A stretch of DNA of 35,633 nucleotides from Gammaproteobacteria bacterium (lineage in GTDB: Bacteria; Pseudomonadota; Gammaproteobacteria; Enterobacterales; Kangiellaceae): contig JABXIW010000392.1 of assembly GCA_013372875.1 (NCBI GenBank), positions 1-35,633 of the forward strand, read 5' to 3'. Shown piece by piece: positions 1 to 9,642 of this stretch (position 1 is its first letter; every line of letters starts with the position of its first letter). The translations under genes were made by a program, and so were the position numbers. The notes under the pieces are model-generated. The model saw nothing but the letters and a program-made list of their open reading frames with translations. It ran no database searches and was not told where the DNA came from.

Positions 1-899
1 ACCATTTCTTCTTTCTTCAAATTCGCAAACGCAGGATGAAGACGACGGAAATCATCGAAGTTCTCAAACACGGCCTTCACGACGTTATACACCACCTCTT
101 CAGGCACGGCCGTAGATGAAACAAACGTCGCACCAACACCGAATGTCATCACATCATTATCCGAGCCGCGATACATGCCGCCAGGCACGGTAGCAACGCG
201 GTAAAAACTGTTGTCGGCGATAAGCTTATCCACTTTTGGGCCAGCGACTGTCACGATGTTACTGTCGCACGAAGTGGTTGCTTCTTTAATCGCACCACTT
301 GGGTGACCAACGGTGTAAACCATTGCGTCGATTTTATTATCACAAAGTGCTTTCGATTGTTCTGCCGCTTTCAATTCCGAAACAAGTTTGAAGTCATCGT
401 TGCTCCAACCATATTCCTTCATCAACACTTCCATAGTGCCTCGCTGACCAGAGCCAGGGTTACCAATGTTGACTCTTTTACCTTTTAAGTCATCAAACGT
501 TTTGATATTTGAATCTTGACGAGCAACCACCGTAAACGGTTCTGGGTGAACAGAAAATACCGCGCGCAGCTCTTTAAACGGACCATTTTCAGCAAACTGG
601 CTGGTGCCGTTATACGCGTGATATTGCCAATCTGATTGAGCAATACCCAAATCTAACTCGCCTGCGCGAATGGTGTTGATGTTGTATATCGAACCGCCCG
701 TACTTTCGACCGAACAACGAATACCGTGCTCTGCTCGAGATTTATTTACCAAGCGGCAGATAGCCCCACCAGTGGGATAGTAAACACCTGTGACACCACC
801 CGTACCTATGGTGACGAAAGTCTCTTCGGCGGCAACTGAATAGCCGGCGGTCAACGCTGCAAGTGACGCAGCTAGCGCGATGTGCTTAAACTTAAACAT
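1..899 (-). CDS. TAXI-family TRAP transporter solute-binding protein (partial, 3' end outside window)
   Basis: The reading frame is open from an ATG at 899 to the window edge, giving about 299 residues without a stop. The N-terminus ([21 protein letters not shown]) is a typical signal peptide ending near SVAA, and the mature protein begins [20 protein letters not shown]. That is the hallmark start of TAXI-type periplasmic receptors of tripartite TRAP transporters. Later segments [24 protein letters not shown] and [20 protein letters not shown] are also family-typical. The protein should bind a small organic solute in the periplasm for a TRAP permease encoded outside the window. An AAAGGAAAAGGA ribosome site precedes the ATG. 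The gene lies beyond the vopD terminator and is not part of the secretion system; it marks the edge of the T3SS1 cluster. Confidence 0.9.
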   Translation of the reverse strand, partial: MFKFKHIALAASLAALTAGYSVAAEETFVTIGTGGVTGVYYPTGGAICRLVNKSRAEHGIRCSVESTGGSIYNINTIRAGELDLGIAQSDWQYHAYNGTSQFAENGPFKELRAVFSVHPEPFTVVARQDSNIKTFDDLKGKRVNIGNPGSGQRGTMEVLMKEYGWSNDDFKLVSELKAAEQSKALCDNKIDAMVYTVGHPSGAIKEATTSCDSNIVTVAGPKVDKLIADNSFYRVATVPGGMYRGSDNDVMTFGVGATFVSSTAVPEEVVYNVVKAVFENFDDFRRLHPAFANLKKEEM

Positions 900-1072
900 T
901 GAACGTCCTTTTCCTTTGTTTATGACGGTGTAAGTATAGCAATCGTTAACAATTTGATAACTTTTGAGTTCTCATCCTTGAACTTTACTTCTCACGCCCT
1001 ATTCGAGAATGATTTACAAAACCACATAATAATCTGATATATAAAGAGTATTTTTTATTCTATCCTTTTAAA

Positions 1073-1104
1073 CACAAAAAAAAGCGTTGTATAAACAACG
1101 CTTT
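1073..1104 (-). terminator. Rho-independent terminator of the vopN-vopD operon
   Basis: A perfect 10-bp inverted repeat (AAAGCGTTGT at 1081-1090 and ACAACGCTTT at 1095-1104, 4-nt loop) is followed, on the minus strand, by a run of eight T. It lies 25 bp past the vopD stop and closes the 12-gene operon. The rest of 900-1128 holds only the short upstream region of the TAXI gene. Confidence 0.9.
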
Positions 1105-1128
1105 GTCAGTACTAAAATGAAACCGCAA

Positions 1129-2133
1129 TTACACTGTCGGGATAGATGCGCGCCACGCTTGGTTCTGACTATCAGAGATAGAACGGAACAGCTCACGCAA
1201 CTCTTTAAGCAACCCTTCTTGGAAGCCGATGTTCTCATCTGCTTTTTGCTTCGCTGCTTGAGCACGCGTCGCTTGCACTTCATCGTCCTTGCTGCGAGCT
1301 TGCGCTTTAGTTTGTTCAACGTTCGATGCTGAGTTTGCCATCTGTCCAAGAGCTTGAAGAATCGCATTCTTCGCTTGGTTTGAGCTCATCAGTTTATCGA
1401 ACTTGCGACCGCCGCTAGTCAACTGAGCCGTGGTGTCTGCAATGCTGTCTTTCGCTACCGAATGTGCGCGTTTTACTTGATCTTGCTGAGTTTTTGACAA
1501 GTTACCGTTGTTCATCAACTCTTCTACTTGATCGAAGCCCGCCTTTTGCGTTTTCAGCACGTTGTTACTTGCCATCTCGGTCTTGATTTCTTTACCCGCT
1601 TTGAAAGAACCAAGCGCACCGATAATTGCTGTAGCACCCGCTAACACACCAGAAACAACCGCCATCGCGATCATCGCGCTAGCAGAGTTGTTCAGCTCTG
1701 CCGCTTGGCTTTGCAAACTCGCAACGTTGGCTTCAACCGCAATTTCACGTTGAAGCACTTGCTGTTCACGGCTTAGCTTCGACACTTGGTAAAGCAGCGT
1801 CAACAAAGACAGCGATTGAGAAACCGCGTCCGAAGGTGATTTGATCACTTCTTCACCGTTCAGCACTTTCGCGGTAGTGCTCATCAGTAGATCAATCGTT
1901 GGTGCAAGCTCACCCATCAGGTTCGCAACCACTTGTGCTTGATTACTGATCGCAGGAGCTTTCGGCCCATCTAATTGATAGCGACCTGCACCAGAAACGT
2001 TTGACTCACCGTTGCTTTTTACTGCACCCGCTTCCAATTTGGTCTCTGGTGTTTTTTCTGCTTTGGTTGTTTTGATAGTGTCGCCCAAACCATACAGTTC
2101 ACCGCGACCCGTTCCACCAATTTTATCCAACAT
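1129..2133 (-). CDS. vopD: T3SS1 translocator protein VopD
   Basis: 334 residues. By family (YopD/PopD type) this is the minor translocator that inserts with VopB into the host membrane to form the translocation pore; it is exported through the needle. The sequence shows a polar N-terminal chaperone-binding region, a single hydrophobic alanine-rich segment around residues 152-175 (SAMIAMAVVSGVLAGATAIIG), and a C-terminal amphipathic helix-rich region. This is the one-transmembrane layout expected of YopD. The start is set by a strong AAGGAG site just before the ATG at 2133. It is last in the operon, 11 bp after vopB, and followed by a terminator. Corresponds to VP1656 from memory. Confidence 0.93.
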   Translation of the reverse strand: MLDKIGGTGRGELYGLGDTIKTTKAEKTPETKLEAGAVKSNGESNVSGAGRYQLDGPKAPAISNQAQVVANLMGELAPTIDLLMSTTAKVLNGEEVIKSPSDAVSQSLSLLTLLYQVSKLSREQQVLQREIAVEANVASLQSQAAELNNSASAMIAMAVVSGVLAGATAIIGALGSFKAGKEIKTEMASNNVLKTQKAGFDQVEELMNNGNLSKTQQDQVKRAHSVAKDSIADTTAQLTSGGRKFDKLMSSNQAKNAILQALGQMANSASNVEQTKAQARSKDDEVQATRAQAAKQKADENIGFQEGLLKELRELFRSISDSQNQAWRASIPTV

Positions 2134-2144
2134 ACTTCCGCTCC

Positions 2145-3344
2145 TTAAACCGTTGCAGGACGGCTTAACACCGTTTGCATGGTTTCACTTTTCGCCTGAA
2201 TCATTTGCATGATGATGCTCATCAGCTCTTGGAAATCTTCCATCAACTTGCCAATTTCTTCTTTTAGCTTATCGATGACTGCCTGGCTCAACGTCATTTT
2301 GGCGCGGAGATCCGTGATATCGGCTTGTATTTCCGTGACGTTCGCATTGTTGGCAGCGTGAACGCTGTCCGTTGCGCCCTTACCTATGTTAACCGTAAGG
2401 TCAACCGTTTCAGCGCCGTAGCGAATCGCTTTGGCTGTGGTTGTCGCAGCTTTAGAACCCATGTCCGCAACTTTTGCCATATTGGCTGCAGCTTTAGTGG
2501 CAATATCTGTCACTTTCTGCGCAATTTTGCTGGCACTTTTCGCGGCAAGTTTCGCGATGCCACCAGCCGCCGCGCCACCAAAGGTCACGATTGCACCGAT
2601 GACAGCGACAGCAATTTCTAATGCCATCACCACTTTGTTCAACACATCGACATTCACACCCGCTTCTTTTAGCGCGTCTTGAACGGCTGGTTCTTGCAGT
2701 GCCATGCTTACTGCACCCATGACACCACCGGCGATCATAAGTGCGCCAGCTGCCGCGCCAACGCCAGTGGCAACCATGATGGCACCTACCACAATGGAGA
2801 CAACCGCGCTGATCCAACCAAAGATCTTCGCCGCTAAGCCCGATTTCTGAGCCTCTTTCGCAGCGGCTTCTGATTCCTTGATTTTCTCTTGGTTCTCTGC
2901 CATTTCTTGTTCATGTTTGGCTTTTGCGACTTTCACTTCCTGAATTTTCAGCTCGTTCTGAGCACTTTTCAGTTTGTCTGTAATCGCCGCAAGCTCCACT
3001 TCAAAATCGTCCGCAGAACCTGCGATGATTTTAACTGCGATCGAACCCGTCTGATCGGCAACAGCATGTAGCGCTTTTGCGATGGTATCGACGATCTTTT
3101 GCAGTTGAGCCATGGCTTTTAGCGTCAAGTCTGTCACTTTATCGCTCACGGCTGCATTTGGGGCATCTAGCTGAACTTTCACTCTTCCTGTGTTCAGAGT
3201 GTCAGCATCTCTACTCTTTACGTTTTCAACCGTTACAGAAGGCGTCGCAGTAGACGCCGTTTTCTGTACGTTTTCTAACGTAGTTTGGCCAGACTCAGGG
3301 ATGTAAACCTGCGTCTGAGTGCGGTCAAGTGCAATAGAACTCAT
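2145..3344 (-). CDS. vopB: T3SS1 translocator protein VopB
   Basis: 399 residues. Major hydrophobic translocator (YopB/PopB family) that forms the host-membrane pore together with VopD. A coiled-coil rich in Lys, Glu and Ala occupies about residues 118-168. It is followed by a long glycine/alanine hydrophobic region (about 174-212, FGWISAVVSIVVGAIMVATG) and a second one (about 237-262), matching the two membrane helices of the family. Another coiled coil lies near the C-terminus. AAGGAG lies at proper spacing before the ATG. It sits between its presumed chaperone gene vcrH (3 bp upstream) and vopD (11 bp downstream), the standard lcrGVH-yopBD order. VP1657 from memory. Confidence 0.94.
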   Translation of the reverse strand: MSSIALDRTQTQVYIPESGQTTLENVQKTASTATPSVTVENVKSRDADTLNTGRVKVQLDAPNAAVSDKVTDLTLKAMAQLQKIVDTIAKALHAVADQTGSIAVKIIAGSADDFEVELAAITDKLKSAQNELKIQEVKVAKAKHEQEMAENQEKIKESEAAAKEAQKSGLAAKIFGWISAVVSIVVGAIMVATGVGAAAGALMIAGGVMGAVSMALQEPAVQDALKEAGVNVDVLNKVVMALEIAVAVIGAIVTFGGAAAGGIAKLAAKSASKIAQKVTDIATKAAANMAKVADMGSKAATTTAKAIRYGAETVDLTVNIGKGATDSVHAANNANVTEIQADITDLRAKMTLSQAVIDKLKEEIGKLMEDFQELMSIIMQMIQAKSETMQTVLSRPATV

Positions 3345-3347
3345 AGT

Positions 3348-3836
3348 CTAATTACTCCTTTTGTTTCTCACCGCTTCTAACATGATGCCTGCACGTTGAT
3401 GCAAGTCTGCATATTGTGATTTACCGGCAGACATCTCCTTCGCGCTGTAAAACCCACTCTCTGCTTCCGTCAGTTGTTCCAATTTCAGGTGACATTCCGC
3501 AGAGTGAAAAGGTGGGCGTGGATCGTTAATGTCCACGAGCGCTGCGTAGCTGTAGGCATCAATCGCCTGCAGATACTCACCCAGTTCCTGACGAGCAGCA
3601 CCAAGGCCAATGAAAAATCGCGCCTGATAATGATCCAGCATGCTAAGCAGTTGGAAAACTTTGGCGGCTTGTTCAATCTTTCCTGATTGGAAGAAGTTGT
3701 AGCCGACCGCATAAATGTGTTCGATGGTATCTGCCGATACATCGTGCAACATTTTCAGCGTGCCTCCCTCTTCCAGAAAAGACAGCAGCTCTTCTGCTTG
3801 CATTTGAGATGGATCGGTCGCGTTTGTTTTAGTCAT
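3348..3836 (-). CDS. vcrH: Translocator chaperone VcrH (LcrH/SycD family)
   Basis: 162 residues. Class II chaperone with tetratricopeptide repeats that keeps VopB and VopD soluble in the cytoplasm before export. TPR-like helices are visible in AVGYNFFQSGKIEQAAKVFQ, RFFIGLGAARQELGEYLQAI and PFHSAECHLKLEQLTEAESG, the three-repeat pattern of LcrH/PcrH. Length is close to LcrH (168). An AAGGAT ribosome site precedes the ATG. It lies 12 bp after vcrV and 3 bp before vopB, so it is made together with its clients. In Yersinia LcrH also has a regulatory role; nothing here shows whether that applies in Vibrio, where ExsA regulation dominates. Confidence 0.94.
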   Translation of the reverse strand: MTKTNATDPSQMQAEELLSFLEEGGTLKMLHDVSADTIEHIYAVGYNFFQSGKIEQAAKVFQLLSMLDHYQARFFIGLGAARQELGEYLQAIDAYSYAALVDINDPRPPFHSAECHLKLEQLTEAESGFYSAKEMSAGKSQYADLHQRAGIMLEAVRNKRSN

Positions 3837-3848
3837 GGTTGGTTATCC

Positions 3849-5666
3849 TTAAATGGCTCGTAGGATTTCTTGTAAAATACTGTGGTACTTTTGAACAAAC
3901 TTGTTCATCGCTTCAACGGTCGAGTTGTATTGCGAGCTGATGTCGTTTAGCTCTGTCGTTTTGATTTGAACTTCGTCGTTGAGCAGTTTGGATTTGTCGC
4001 TGACCGAACTGGAAAAGTTGGACAGTTTCTTGGTTTTTTCTTCGTCTTTAAAACTCGCGCCGTCAGCTACCGTTACACCCTGTGTTTTCAGAAAATCAGT
4101 ATGCGTGTTGATATTGTTATCTTTAATGTATTGATACTCTGGCGATTTTTTGAAATCTTCTTCTGAGTTGTAGCTAAAATCGCTCGCACTGAACTTGTTG
4201 CTTGCCGGAGTGTACGTACCTTCAACACTTTGCGTAGAGTGGATTTTCGACTGAACAACACCAAAGATTTTTAGTTGCACGGTTAAATCTTGCAGTGCTT
4301 CCTTTTGCTCGTTACGTTTTTCCAAGCGATTTACGCGACGCTCGTTTAATGCAAACAGCACTTGTTCATCAAAACGGTCACCAATACTGGACTCAACGAC
4401 AGCCAACAAATCGCGAGCCGTCAAAGAGTGCTCTGCGCGAACCTCAAGATCCTTTTTCTCTTGCTCGGTGATGTTGAGTAGACGATCTTTCAACGCACCT
4501 AAGTTCTTGCGTAATGTTTCGTAACGTTCGATAAACGAGGCGCCTGTCGACTCACCCTTCAGCATTTTTTCAAACTGGAAACGGATGTCTCGTTCCGTAT
4601 TGTTTTTTATCAGCTCAACCTGATCCGCAGAGATTTGCGTTTTTTGGATATCGGCAATCGCTTTATCGTTGTAAAAAGCATCGATTTCGGTGTGAATAAG
4701 ACTTACTGCAAAATTCGCAAACAAGCTTGAAAGCGTCAAAGAATCCGAGTTTTTGATGATGGCATCTAACGCTTTTCGTAAATTTTCAGTCCCAGCGGTT
4801 TCACCGTAAGCCGCAGTAAACTGACCTTTCACTTGCGTCGCCATTTCGCTTAACGCTTCGCTAAGCTGCTGTTTAGAAATGCCTGGCGTCCACGTAATTC
4901 TTTTCGCTAATTGGTCCGCGTCATCTTTAGTTAAAGTGATACCAATCTGGTTAAAACCGTTCTGCAATTGCGTCGAGACGGTCGTAACAAAATTCGCTTC
5001 GGTTAGCAGAAAGTCAGATGCTTTGAGCTGGGCCAGATTCATCGATGGCAAATGAGCAAAAGCATTACGAAGGAACGAAGATCCGCTCTCACGAACCACG
5101 CTAGAACTCATTTGACGCGCCAAATCATCAACAAATGAGGCAATATCCCCAGTCGCTGATTTCAGCTCTTCAGCGCTTAACTTTGCAATCTGCTGCGCTT
5201 GCGTGCTTTCGGTTCCAAGCTGAAATTGAGTCACAAACTGAGTCGGTAATGACGAATCCACTTTGTCCGTAAGCTGGTCGGCAAACCAAGTTTGGAACTG
5301 ACTTGCCAATGCATTGTTCATCTGCGTCGCAAGTTCGGCGGCGTCTACTTCACCGTTTGAACTCGCGCGTTGTAGCGACGTCATCCAAATAGATGCGCTT
5401 TCGCTGAGCGCAGCACCCGAAAATGCGCTGTTTTTCTCTTTCAGTTGAGTCAGCGTATCGACGTAAAGTGCGATGCTCTGTTCGTCTGTTTGACCTTTAA
5501 TGGTTGGCAAATGCGCGATCAGTGAAGCAAGCTGCTGAGTTTCCGCATCACCTAAAATTGGGGTCAATTGCTCTGTTAGGCTTTGGCCAAACGTTGGCAG
5601 TGGCGTACTGCTTGCGGCGGCGGTTGCCGCTCCGGTTGCTGAGCCCGTTGTTGTCATATTCGTCAT
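3849..5666 (-). CDS. vcrV: Needle-tip (V-antigen-like) protein VcrV, enlarged
   Basis: 605 residues from the ATG at 5666, chosen because AGAGG stands 7 nt upstream; a TTG two codons earlier is too close to that site. By position (vcrG-vcrV-vcrH-vopB) and homology it is the LcrV/PcrV counterpart that caps the needle and scaffolds the pore. It is nearly twice the length of LcrV (about 326). The N-terminal 25 residues are low-complexity Thr/Ala/Ser. Much of the rest is predicted helical and rich in Gln, Glu and Lys, ending in long heptad-like segments around residues 490-600. No cysteine was noticed. What the extra mass does cannot be read from the sequence. Confidence 0.9.
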   Translation of the reverse strand: MTNMTTTGSATGAATAAASSTPLPTFGQSLTEQLTPILGDAETQQLASLIAHLPTIKGQTDEQSIALYVDTLTQLKEKNSAFSGAALSESASIWMTSLQRASSNGEVDAAELATQMNNALASQFQTWFADQLTDKVDSSLPTQFVTQFQLGTESTQAQQIAKLSAEELKSATGDIASFVDDLARQMSSSVVRESGSSFLRNAFAHLPSMNLAQLKASDFLLTEANFVTTVSTQLQNGFNQIGITLTKDDADQLAKRITWTPGISKQQLSEALSEMATQVKGQFTAAYGETAGTENLRKALDAIIKNSDSLTLSSLFANFAVSLIHTEIDAFYNDKAIADIQKTQISADQVELIKNNTERDIRFQFEKMLKGESTGASFIERYETLRKNLGALKDRLLNITEQEKKDLEVRAEHSLTARDLLAVVESSIGDRFDEQVLFALNERRVNRLEKRNEQKEALQDLTVQLKIFGVVQSKIHSTQSVEGTYTPASNKFSASDFSYNSEEDFKKSPEYQYIKDNNINTHTDFLKTQGVTVADGASFKDEEKTKKLSNFSSSVSDKSKLLNDEVQIKTTELNDISSQYNSTVEAMNKFVQKYHSILQEILRAI

Positions 5667-5676
5667 ATCCAAACCT

Positions 5677-5961
5677 CTAGATCACCATACCGCGCATCAT
5701 GGTTGGTCGCTTTCGTCTTTTACCCTGCACGCCTTGCAACTGATGCTGTTGCTGCCTGCGGCGCTGAACTTCTTCGATGAGTTCTTGCTCTGCGTGTTGC
5801 ATTAACTTCGGCGAGGCGTTTAAACCGCCAAGCAGAACTTCTCCTGCTACGGGGCCAACACCGAGTCCTTCTAATAGCTCACTAAAAATGTCATTTCTTT
5901 CATCCGCATTTCGAATGGCTAACTCTGCATTTTCAATAGCTTGGGTAAAGGGTTGCTTCAT
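5677..5961 (-). CDS. vcrG: VcrG, LcrG-like needle-tip chaperone and secretion regulator
   Basis: 94 residues, the size of LcrG (95). In Yersinia LcrG binds LcrV in the cytoplasm and blocks secretion from inside; the same role is inferred here from synteny directly upstream of vcrV. The first half is acidic and helical (AIENAELAIRNADERNDIFSELLEGLG). The C-terminus is strongly basic (RRRQQQHQLQGVQGKRRKRP). AGGAA precedes the ATG. It is separated by 10 bp from vcrV and 8 bp from vcrR. Sequence conservation in this family is modest, so the call leans on size and position. Confidence 0.88.
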   Translation of the reverse strand: MKQPFTQAIENAELAIRNADERNDIFSELLEGLGVGPVAGEVLLGGLNASPKLMQHAEQELIEEVQRRRQQQHQLQGVQGKRRKRPTMMRGMVI

Positions 5962-5969
5962 ATTGATTC

Positions 5970-6434
5970 CTATCTTAAAGCGTGTCTTCTCATTGGCGCT
6001 GTCAGTAACAGTCGAGAGTTTTTACATTTTCTCTTTTTCAGTGGGCGATAGTCTGCAAGCCGCAAAAAATACCAGTCGGCTTGTTGATCGTGGCTAGCGC
6101 CACAGGCGCGTAAGTAGAATTGAGCCAAGCGTTGGCTACTCATGTTGCTACCACGCAACACATCAACATTACCGCGGATAACCCAATCAGAAGGAAAAAG
6201 AGGGATGGCGTGCTCAGCCAAAAGAAATAGGCAAGAAAAGGGGTTACTTAACCCCAAATTCGGACTCACACGTTTGAGGAGTACAATAATGATCTCCCCT
6301 TGTTCGACACGAAATACCAGCTCCATGCCATCAACTTCAATGCGATAACCAAGTTGAATCGCACTTTTTTGCCAAAAGTACGGCGTCACTTCGATCCCCG
6401 TTTGTTCAAACGATTGTACAAGTGCGGCGTTCAT
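5970..6434 (-). CDS. vcrR: VcrR, LcrR-family protein
   Basis: 154 residues; LcrR of Yersinia is about 146. The gene follows vcrD with a one-base stop/start overlap (TAATG at 6434), implying translational coupling, and precedes vcrG as in Yersinia lcrD-lcrR-lcrGVH. The biochemical role of LcrR is poorly settled. It is reported as needed for low-calcium control and normal LcrG levels, so the function is left as an accessory regulator. The C-terminus is basic (RPLKKRKCKNSR). No recognisable catalytic motif was seen. Confidence 0.85.
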   Translation of the reverse strand: MNAALVQSFEQTGIEVTPYFWQKSAIQLGYRIEVDGMELVFRVEQGEIIIVLLKRVSPNLGLSNPFSCLFLLAEHAIPLFPSDWVIRGNVDVLRGSNMSSQRLAQFYLRACGASHDQQADWYFLRLADYRPLKKRKCKNSRLLLTAPMRRHALR

Positions 6435-8551
6435 TACATCCCTACCCGTCCAAGTGGCTGAATGTTGATCTGCTGAGTGAGTTCTTGAAAAGACAGAACG
6501 GGCAAATCGTAATATTCGGATTCAATCAGCTTTCGAACATAACGACGCACATCCATAGAAACCACCAGAACAGGCTTGTTCGGCATACGGCTTAAATCGC
6601 CTACAGTCTGTTTTACGTCGCTAACAAATTGCTGCGTAACCGAAGGATCAAGCGCTAAGTAGCTGCCCGCCGAGGTTTGTCGAATACCGCTGCGAATCGT
6701 GTCTTCAAGGCTCTGGTCCAGAAGGTATGCCGGCAGCATGTTCTGACCGCTCGCGTACTTGTAACAGATGTAACGCTTTAAGCTTGAACGAATGTATTCC
6801 GTCAACTGAACAACATCCTTTTCCTTTTGTCCCCACTCGACCATGGCCTCCAAAATGACACGAAGGTTACGAATCGAAATGTCCTCAGACACCAAACGTT
6901 GCAAGATCTCCGTCATTTTTTGTAGCGGGACGATGCGCTGCGCCTCTTTCACCAACTCAGAATAACTGCCTTCCATTTGCTCAAGTAGGTAGCGAGTTTC
7001 TTGAATCCCAATAAAGTCTTGTGCGTACTCTTTCAATACGTGTGATAGATGGAACGTCAAAATACGGTCTGGTGTAAGGAAGCCGACATGGCTCGCAGTC
7101 AACTTCTCTTGATAGCTTTGTGCGACCCAAAGACTCGAGACTCCCGGGAGGAAGTCGTCATCTTGCTCAAAAGGCACGCCAAGCAATTCAATCTGGTCGC
7201 TTCCTTCTGTGACGAGCAATTTGTCTTTCTCAATGCGACCACGTGCAACGGGCACTTCTTGCAACTGAATCAAGTATTCGCCGTTTTTCATCCCGTCGTT
7301 AAAACGCAGGTGAATTCCCGGAAACGGTACGCCGAGATCGAGATACAACGCGCGTCTTACTCTGGCGAGTTCGTCGTTCAGTGCGACGGCTTCTAGGCTT
7401 TCTTGTAAGCTTGAATCCAGATCGATAAGCAGTGGCACTGTCATCGCGAACTCTTCTTGCTCGCCCAATTTGCCTTTGCTACCACGAGACGGCGTATGTT
7501 TACTGGGTTTCGCGGCAGGAGAACCCGCTCCCTGCGCGACAAAGCTCGGCAGATCGCTGCTTTCAGATTCGGTTTGTTTTTTCTGTTGATAGAAGAGGTA
7601 AAAACCGCCGCCACCGACCACCAAAGCCAGCACTAGGAATGTAATTTTCGGAAAACCAGGGATCAGAGCGAACAAGACCAGCAGCACACCACCAATCAGC
7701 AGTGCACGAGGCTGAGCCGTGACTTGCCCGCCAATGTCGGAGCCCAAGTCGGCCGAGTCTTCGTGGGAAACACGCGTAACGATAATACCAGCGGTGATCG
7801 CGATAAATAGCGCAGGAATCTGTGATACCAAGCCATCGCCTACGGTCAAAATCGCAAACAGCTCAAGCGCCTCTGACGCGCTCATGCCTTTTTGCGTGAC
7901 GCCAATGGTGACGCCACCCAAGATGTTCACGATGATGATCACCAAGCCCGCAATGGAGTCGCCTTTTACAAACTTCATTGCGCCATCCATCGAGCCGTAC
8001 ATTTGACTCTCTTTCTCGATCAGAGAACGGCGATGACGCGCCTCGTGAACATCGATAACTCCAGCGCGCATATCACCGTCGATACTCATCTGTTTGCCCG
8101 GCATGGCGTCAAGAGAGAATCGAGCACTAACTTCAGCAACACGCTCCGAACCTTTGGTGATCACCATAAACTGTACAATAGTGATGATCAGGAAGACCAC
8201 GATACCAACGACAAGGTTGCCGCCAACGACGAAGTTACCAAAGGTGTAAACGATTTGACCCGCATCGCCTTGAAGCAGGATCAAGCGTGTCGTGGTGATA
8301 GACAGCGACAAACGAAATAGCGTCGTTATCAACAATACTGCCGGAAACGCCGAAAACTCCAGTGGCGTGGTGATGTAAATCGCCAACATCAGCAGCACGA
8401 CAGCAATACTCATGTTTGCGCCGATCAGCACATCCACTAGTGCAGTTGGCAAAGGCAAAATCATCATAAAGACGATCGCCAGCAACATCACTGCGAGCAT
8501 GATGTCTTTGCGTTGTCCTACCTTGTTTAGAATATCGATCAACTTATTCAT
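6434..8551 (-). CDS. vcrD: Major export-gate protein VcrD (SctV/LcrD family)
   Basis: 705 residues from the ATG at 8551 (LcrD 704). A longer frame to 8614 would run deep into vscY, and homology to LcrD begins at [12 protein letters not shown]. The N-terminal half (about residues 15-335) holds the cluster of membrane helices with the highly conserved [27 protein letters not shown] segment and GIPGFP-like [10 protein letters not shown]. The C-terminal half is the cytoplasmic domain that forms the nonameric ring, including [35 protein letters not shown] and the [13 protein letters not shown] ending. It energises and selects substrates for export. It overlaps the end of vscY by 8 bp. Confidence 0.97.
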   Translation of the reverse strand: MNKLIDILNKVGQRKDIMLAVMLLAIVFMMILPLPTALVDVLIGANMSIAVVLLMLAIYITTPLEFSAFPAVLLITTLFRLSLSITTTRLILLQGDAGQIVYTFGNFVVGGNLVVGIVVFLIITIVQFMVITKGSERVAEVSARFSLDAMPGKQMSIDGDMRAGVIDVHEARHRRSLIEKESQMYGSMDGAMKFVKGDSIAGLVIIIVNILGGVTIGVTQKGMSASEALELFAILTVGDGLVSQIPALFIAITAGIIVTRVSHEDSADLGSDIGGQVTAQPRALLIGGVLLVLFALIPGFPKITFLVLALVVGGGGFYLFYQQKKQTESESSDLPSFVAQGAGSPAAKPSKHTPSRGSKGKLGEQEEFAMTVPLLIDLDSSLQESLEAVALNDELARVRRALYLDLGVPFPGIHLRFNDGMKNGEYLIQLQEVPVARGRIEKDKLLVTEGSDQIELLGVPFEQDDDFLPGVSSLWVAQSYQEKLTASHVGFLTPDRILTFHLSHVLKEYAQDFIGIQETRYLLEQMEGSYSELVKEAQRIVPLQKMTEILQRLVSEDISIRNLRVILEAMVEWGQKEKDVVQLTEYIRSSLKRYICYKYASGQNMLPAYLLDQSLEDTIRSGIRQTSAGSYLALDPSVTQQFVSDVKQTVGDLSRMPNKPVLVVSMDVRRYVRKLIESEYYDLPVLSFQELTQQINIQPLGRVGM

Positions 8552-8888
8552 GAGATTCACTATGTAAAGATTGCAGGTAGCGTCGATGCGCTTGGCGTGC
8601 GCCCTCGACGTCATTTTGTTTCCAGCGCGCTTGGCTCAAGCAAAACCAAATTCCCGCCGCTTGCACAGACTGCGATTGCGACTTCAGTAAGCCTTCACAT
8701 ACCGCAACAGCACGGGTGTAACGGCCTGTTTGCAAACACGCGACCGCAAGCGTGTGTAACGCATCTTCGCGTTCTGGTTCGAGTTCTAACACGGCGTCTA
8801 GTATCGCGATGGCTTGATCGGGTTGTTGGTATTGAACTTGAAGCGCAGCGTGAACCAGCAGCAGTTCAATATCTTTGGTGCTTAGCAT
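8544..8888 (-). CDS. vscY: VscY, YscY-family chaperone of VscX
   Basis: 114 residues, matching YscY (114). TPR-like segments are visible ([40 protein letters not shown]). In Yersinia YscY binds YscX and the pair contacts the export gate YscV, whose homologue vcrD is encoded immediately downstream with an 8-bp overlap. The ATG at 8888 is 5 bp after the vscX stop. The role is inferred from the family and adjacency to vscX and vcrD. Confidence 0.88.
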   Translation of the reverse strand: MLSTKDIELLLVHAALQVQYQQPDQAIAILDAVLELEPEREDALHTLAVACLQTGRYTRAVAVCEGLLKSQSQSVQAAGIWFCLSQARWKQNDVEGARQAHRRYLQSLHSESHE

Positions 8889-8893
8889 GTGGG

Positions 8894-9271
8894 TTAAACC
8901 TGAATAAGAAGATTGAGCGCCATGGTGAGGTAACGCTGGTCCAGTTGTGTGCTTTGTAGCGTTTCGGCGGCTTTAGCAAGGTTCGCTGAGCCTGATTCCT
9001 GTGCGAGTTGCTGAACACGAGCTAAAGTGTTGTCGAATTGCTGACGGTACTTTTCTGGACGAAGCAGTTCACAATGGTTCAGTTTTGGCTTCGCTAACGC
9101 CAACAAATATTGATCGGACGGTCTTAGGTCATACAGTTTTTCCAAATGAGTCGCGACGGCTTGCCCATCCGGCAGTAACTGAAATCGTTTGGGGAAATCC
9201 GTTTCGACTTCACCATGGGAAACGTGAGTAAAGGCTTCAATGCCGACATTTAACGTACTAACTCGAGTCAT
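8894..9271 (-). CDS. vscX: VscX, YscX-family secreted component
   Basis: 125 residues; YscX is about 122. The ATG at 9271 shares one base with the sycN stop (TGATG). The in-frame codon before it is a TTG and is less likely. The family protein is an early export substrate needed for assembly and binds YscY and the export gate. The ending LDQRYLTMALNLLIQV and the block LDLRPSDQYLLALAKPKLNHCELLRPEKYR are helical and relatively conserved in character. Gene order sycN-vscX-vscY-vcrD is identical to Yersinia. Confidence 0.87.
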   Translation of the reverse strand: MTRVSTLNVGIEAFTHVSHGEVETDFPKRFQLLPDGQAVATHLEKLYDLRPSDQYLLALAKPKLNHCELLRPEKYRQQFDNTLARVQQLAQESGSANLAKAAETLQSTQLDQRYLTMALNLLIQV

Positions 9272-9642
9272 CAACTTGCCACTTCATCGTGAAGACGCAC
9301 TAAAAGCGCAAACGCTTGTTCGAGTGTCGGCAGCGTCACTTCATCGCCTTCAATTTTGGCGGAAAACACCAAGGTTTCGTCGTCTAGCAAACCGGTTTTC
9401 ATTTCAAATGGCCAACCCTGTTCGGCATGGCACAAACGCAGCGCATGCTGAATACGCTCGCTCGACTGATGCCACGACAACGCACGCGCCAATATAAGGA
9501 AAAGTCGATCATGATGTTTTTCTATGTGCAATGTGCCGCTTTGCTCAAAGCTCAGCTGCACACGTCCTGCGGTAGAAAAATCCACCGCATCTAAGCCCAT
9601 TCCTCGGCAAAACTCATCGACTGATGCATCAATCCAACTCAT
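9271..9642 (-). CDS. sycN: SycN, chaperone of the gatekeeper VopN
   Basis: 123 residues, the same length as Yersinia SycN (123). It is a class I chaperone that in Yersinia pairs with YscB to bind YopN. The sequence has the small acidic beta/alpha layout of the family (SWIDASVDEFCRGMGLDAVDFSTAGRVQLSFE, then LHIEKHHDRLFLILAR). A vscB homologue is present elsewhere in this window, so the heterodimeric partner exists. It overlaps tyeA by 14 bp and shares a base with vscX. Confidence 0.9.
   Translation of the reverse strand: MSWIDASVDEFCRGMGLDAVDFSTAGRVQLSFEQSGTLHIEKHHDRLFLILARALSWHQSSERIQHALRLCHAEQGWPFEMKTGLLDDETLVFSAKIEGDEVTLPTLEQAFALLVRLHDEVAS

Noticed and set aside
2325..2817. Open frames opposite and within vopB
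   Set aside because: Low-complexity products produced by the Ala/Gly-rich codons of vopB on other frames.
7049..7396. Long plus-strand open frames opposite vcrD (also 7892-8320)
   Set aside because: They are antisense shadows of a strongly conserved gene, with no ribosome sites and no recognisable protein features.
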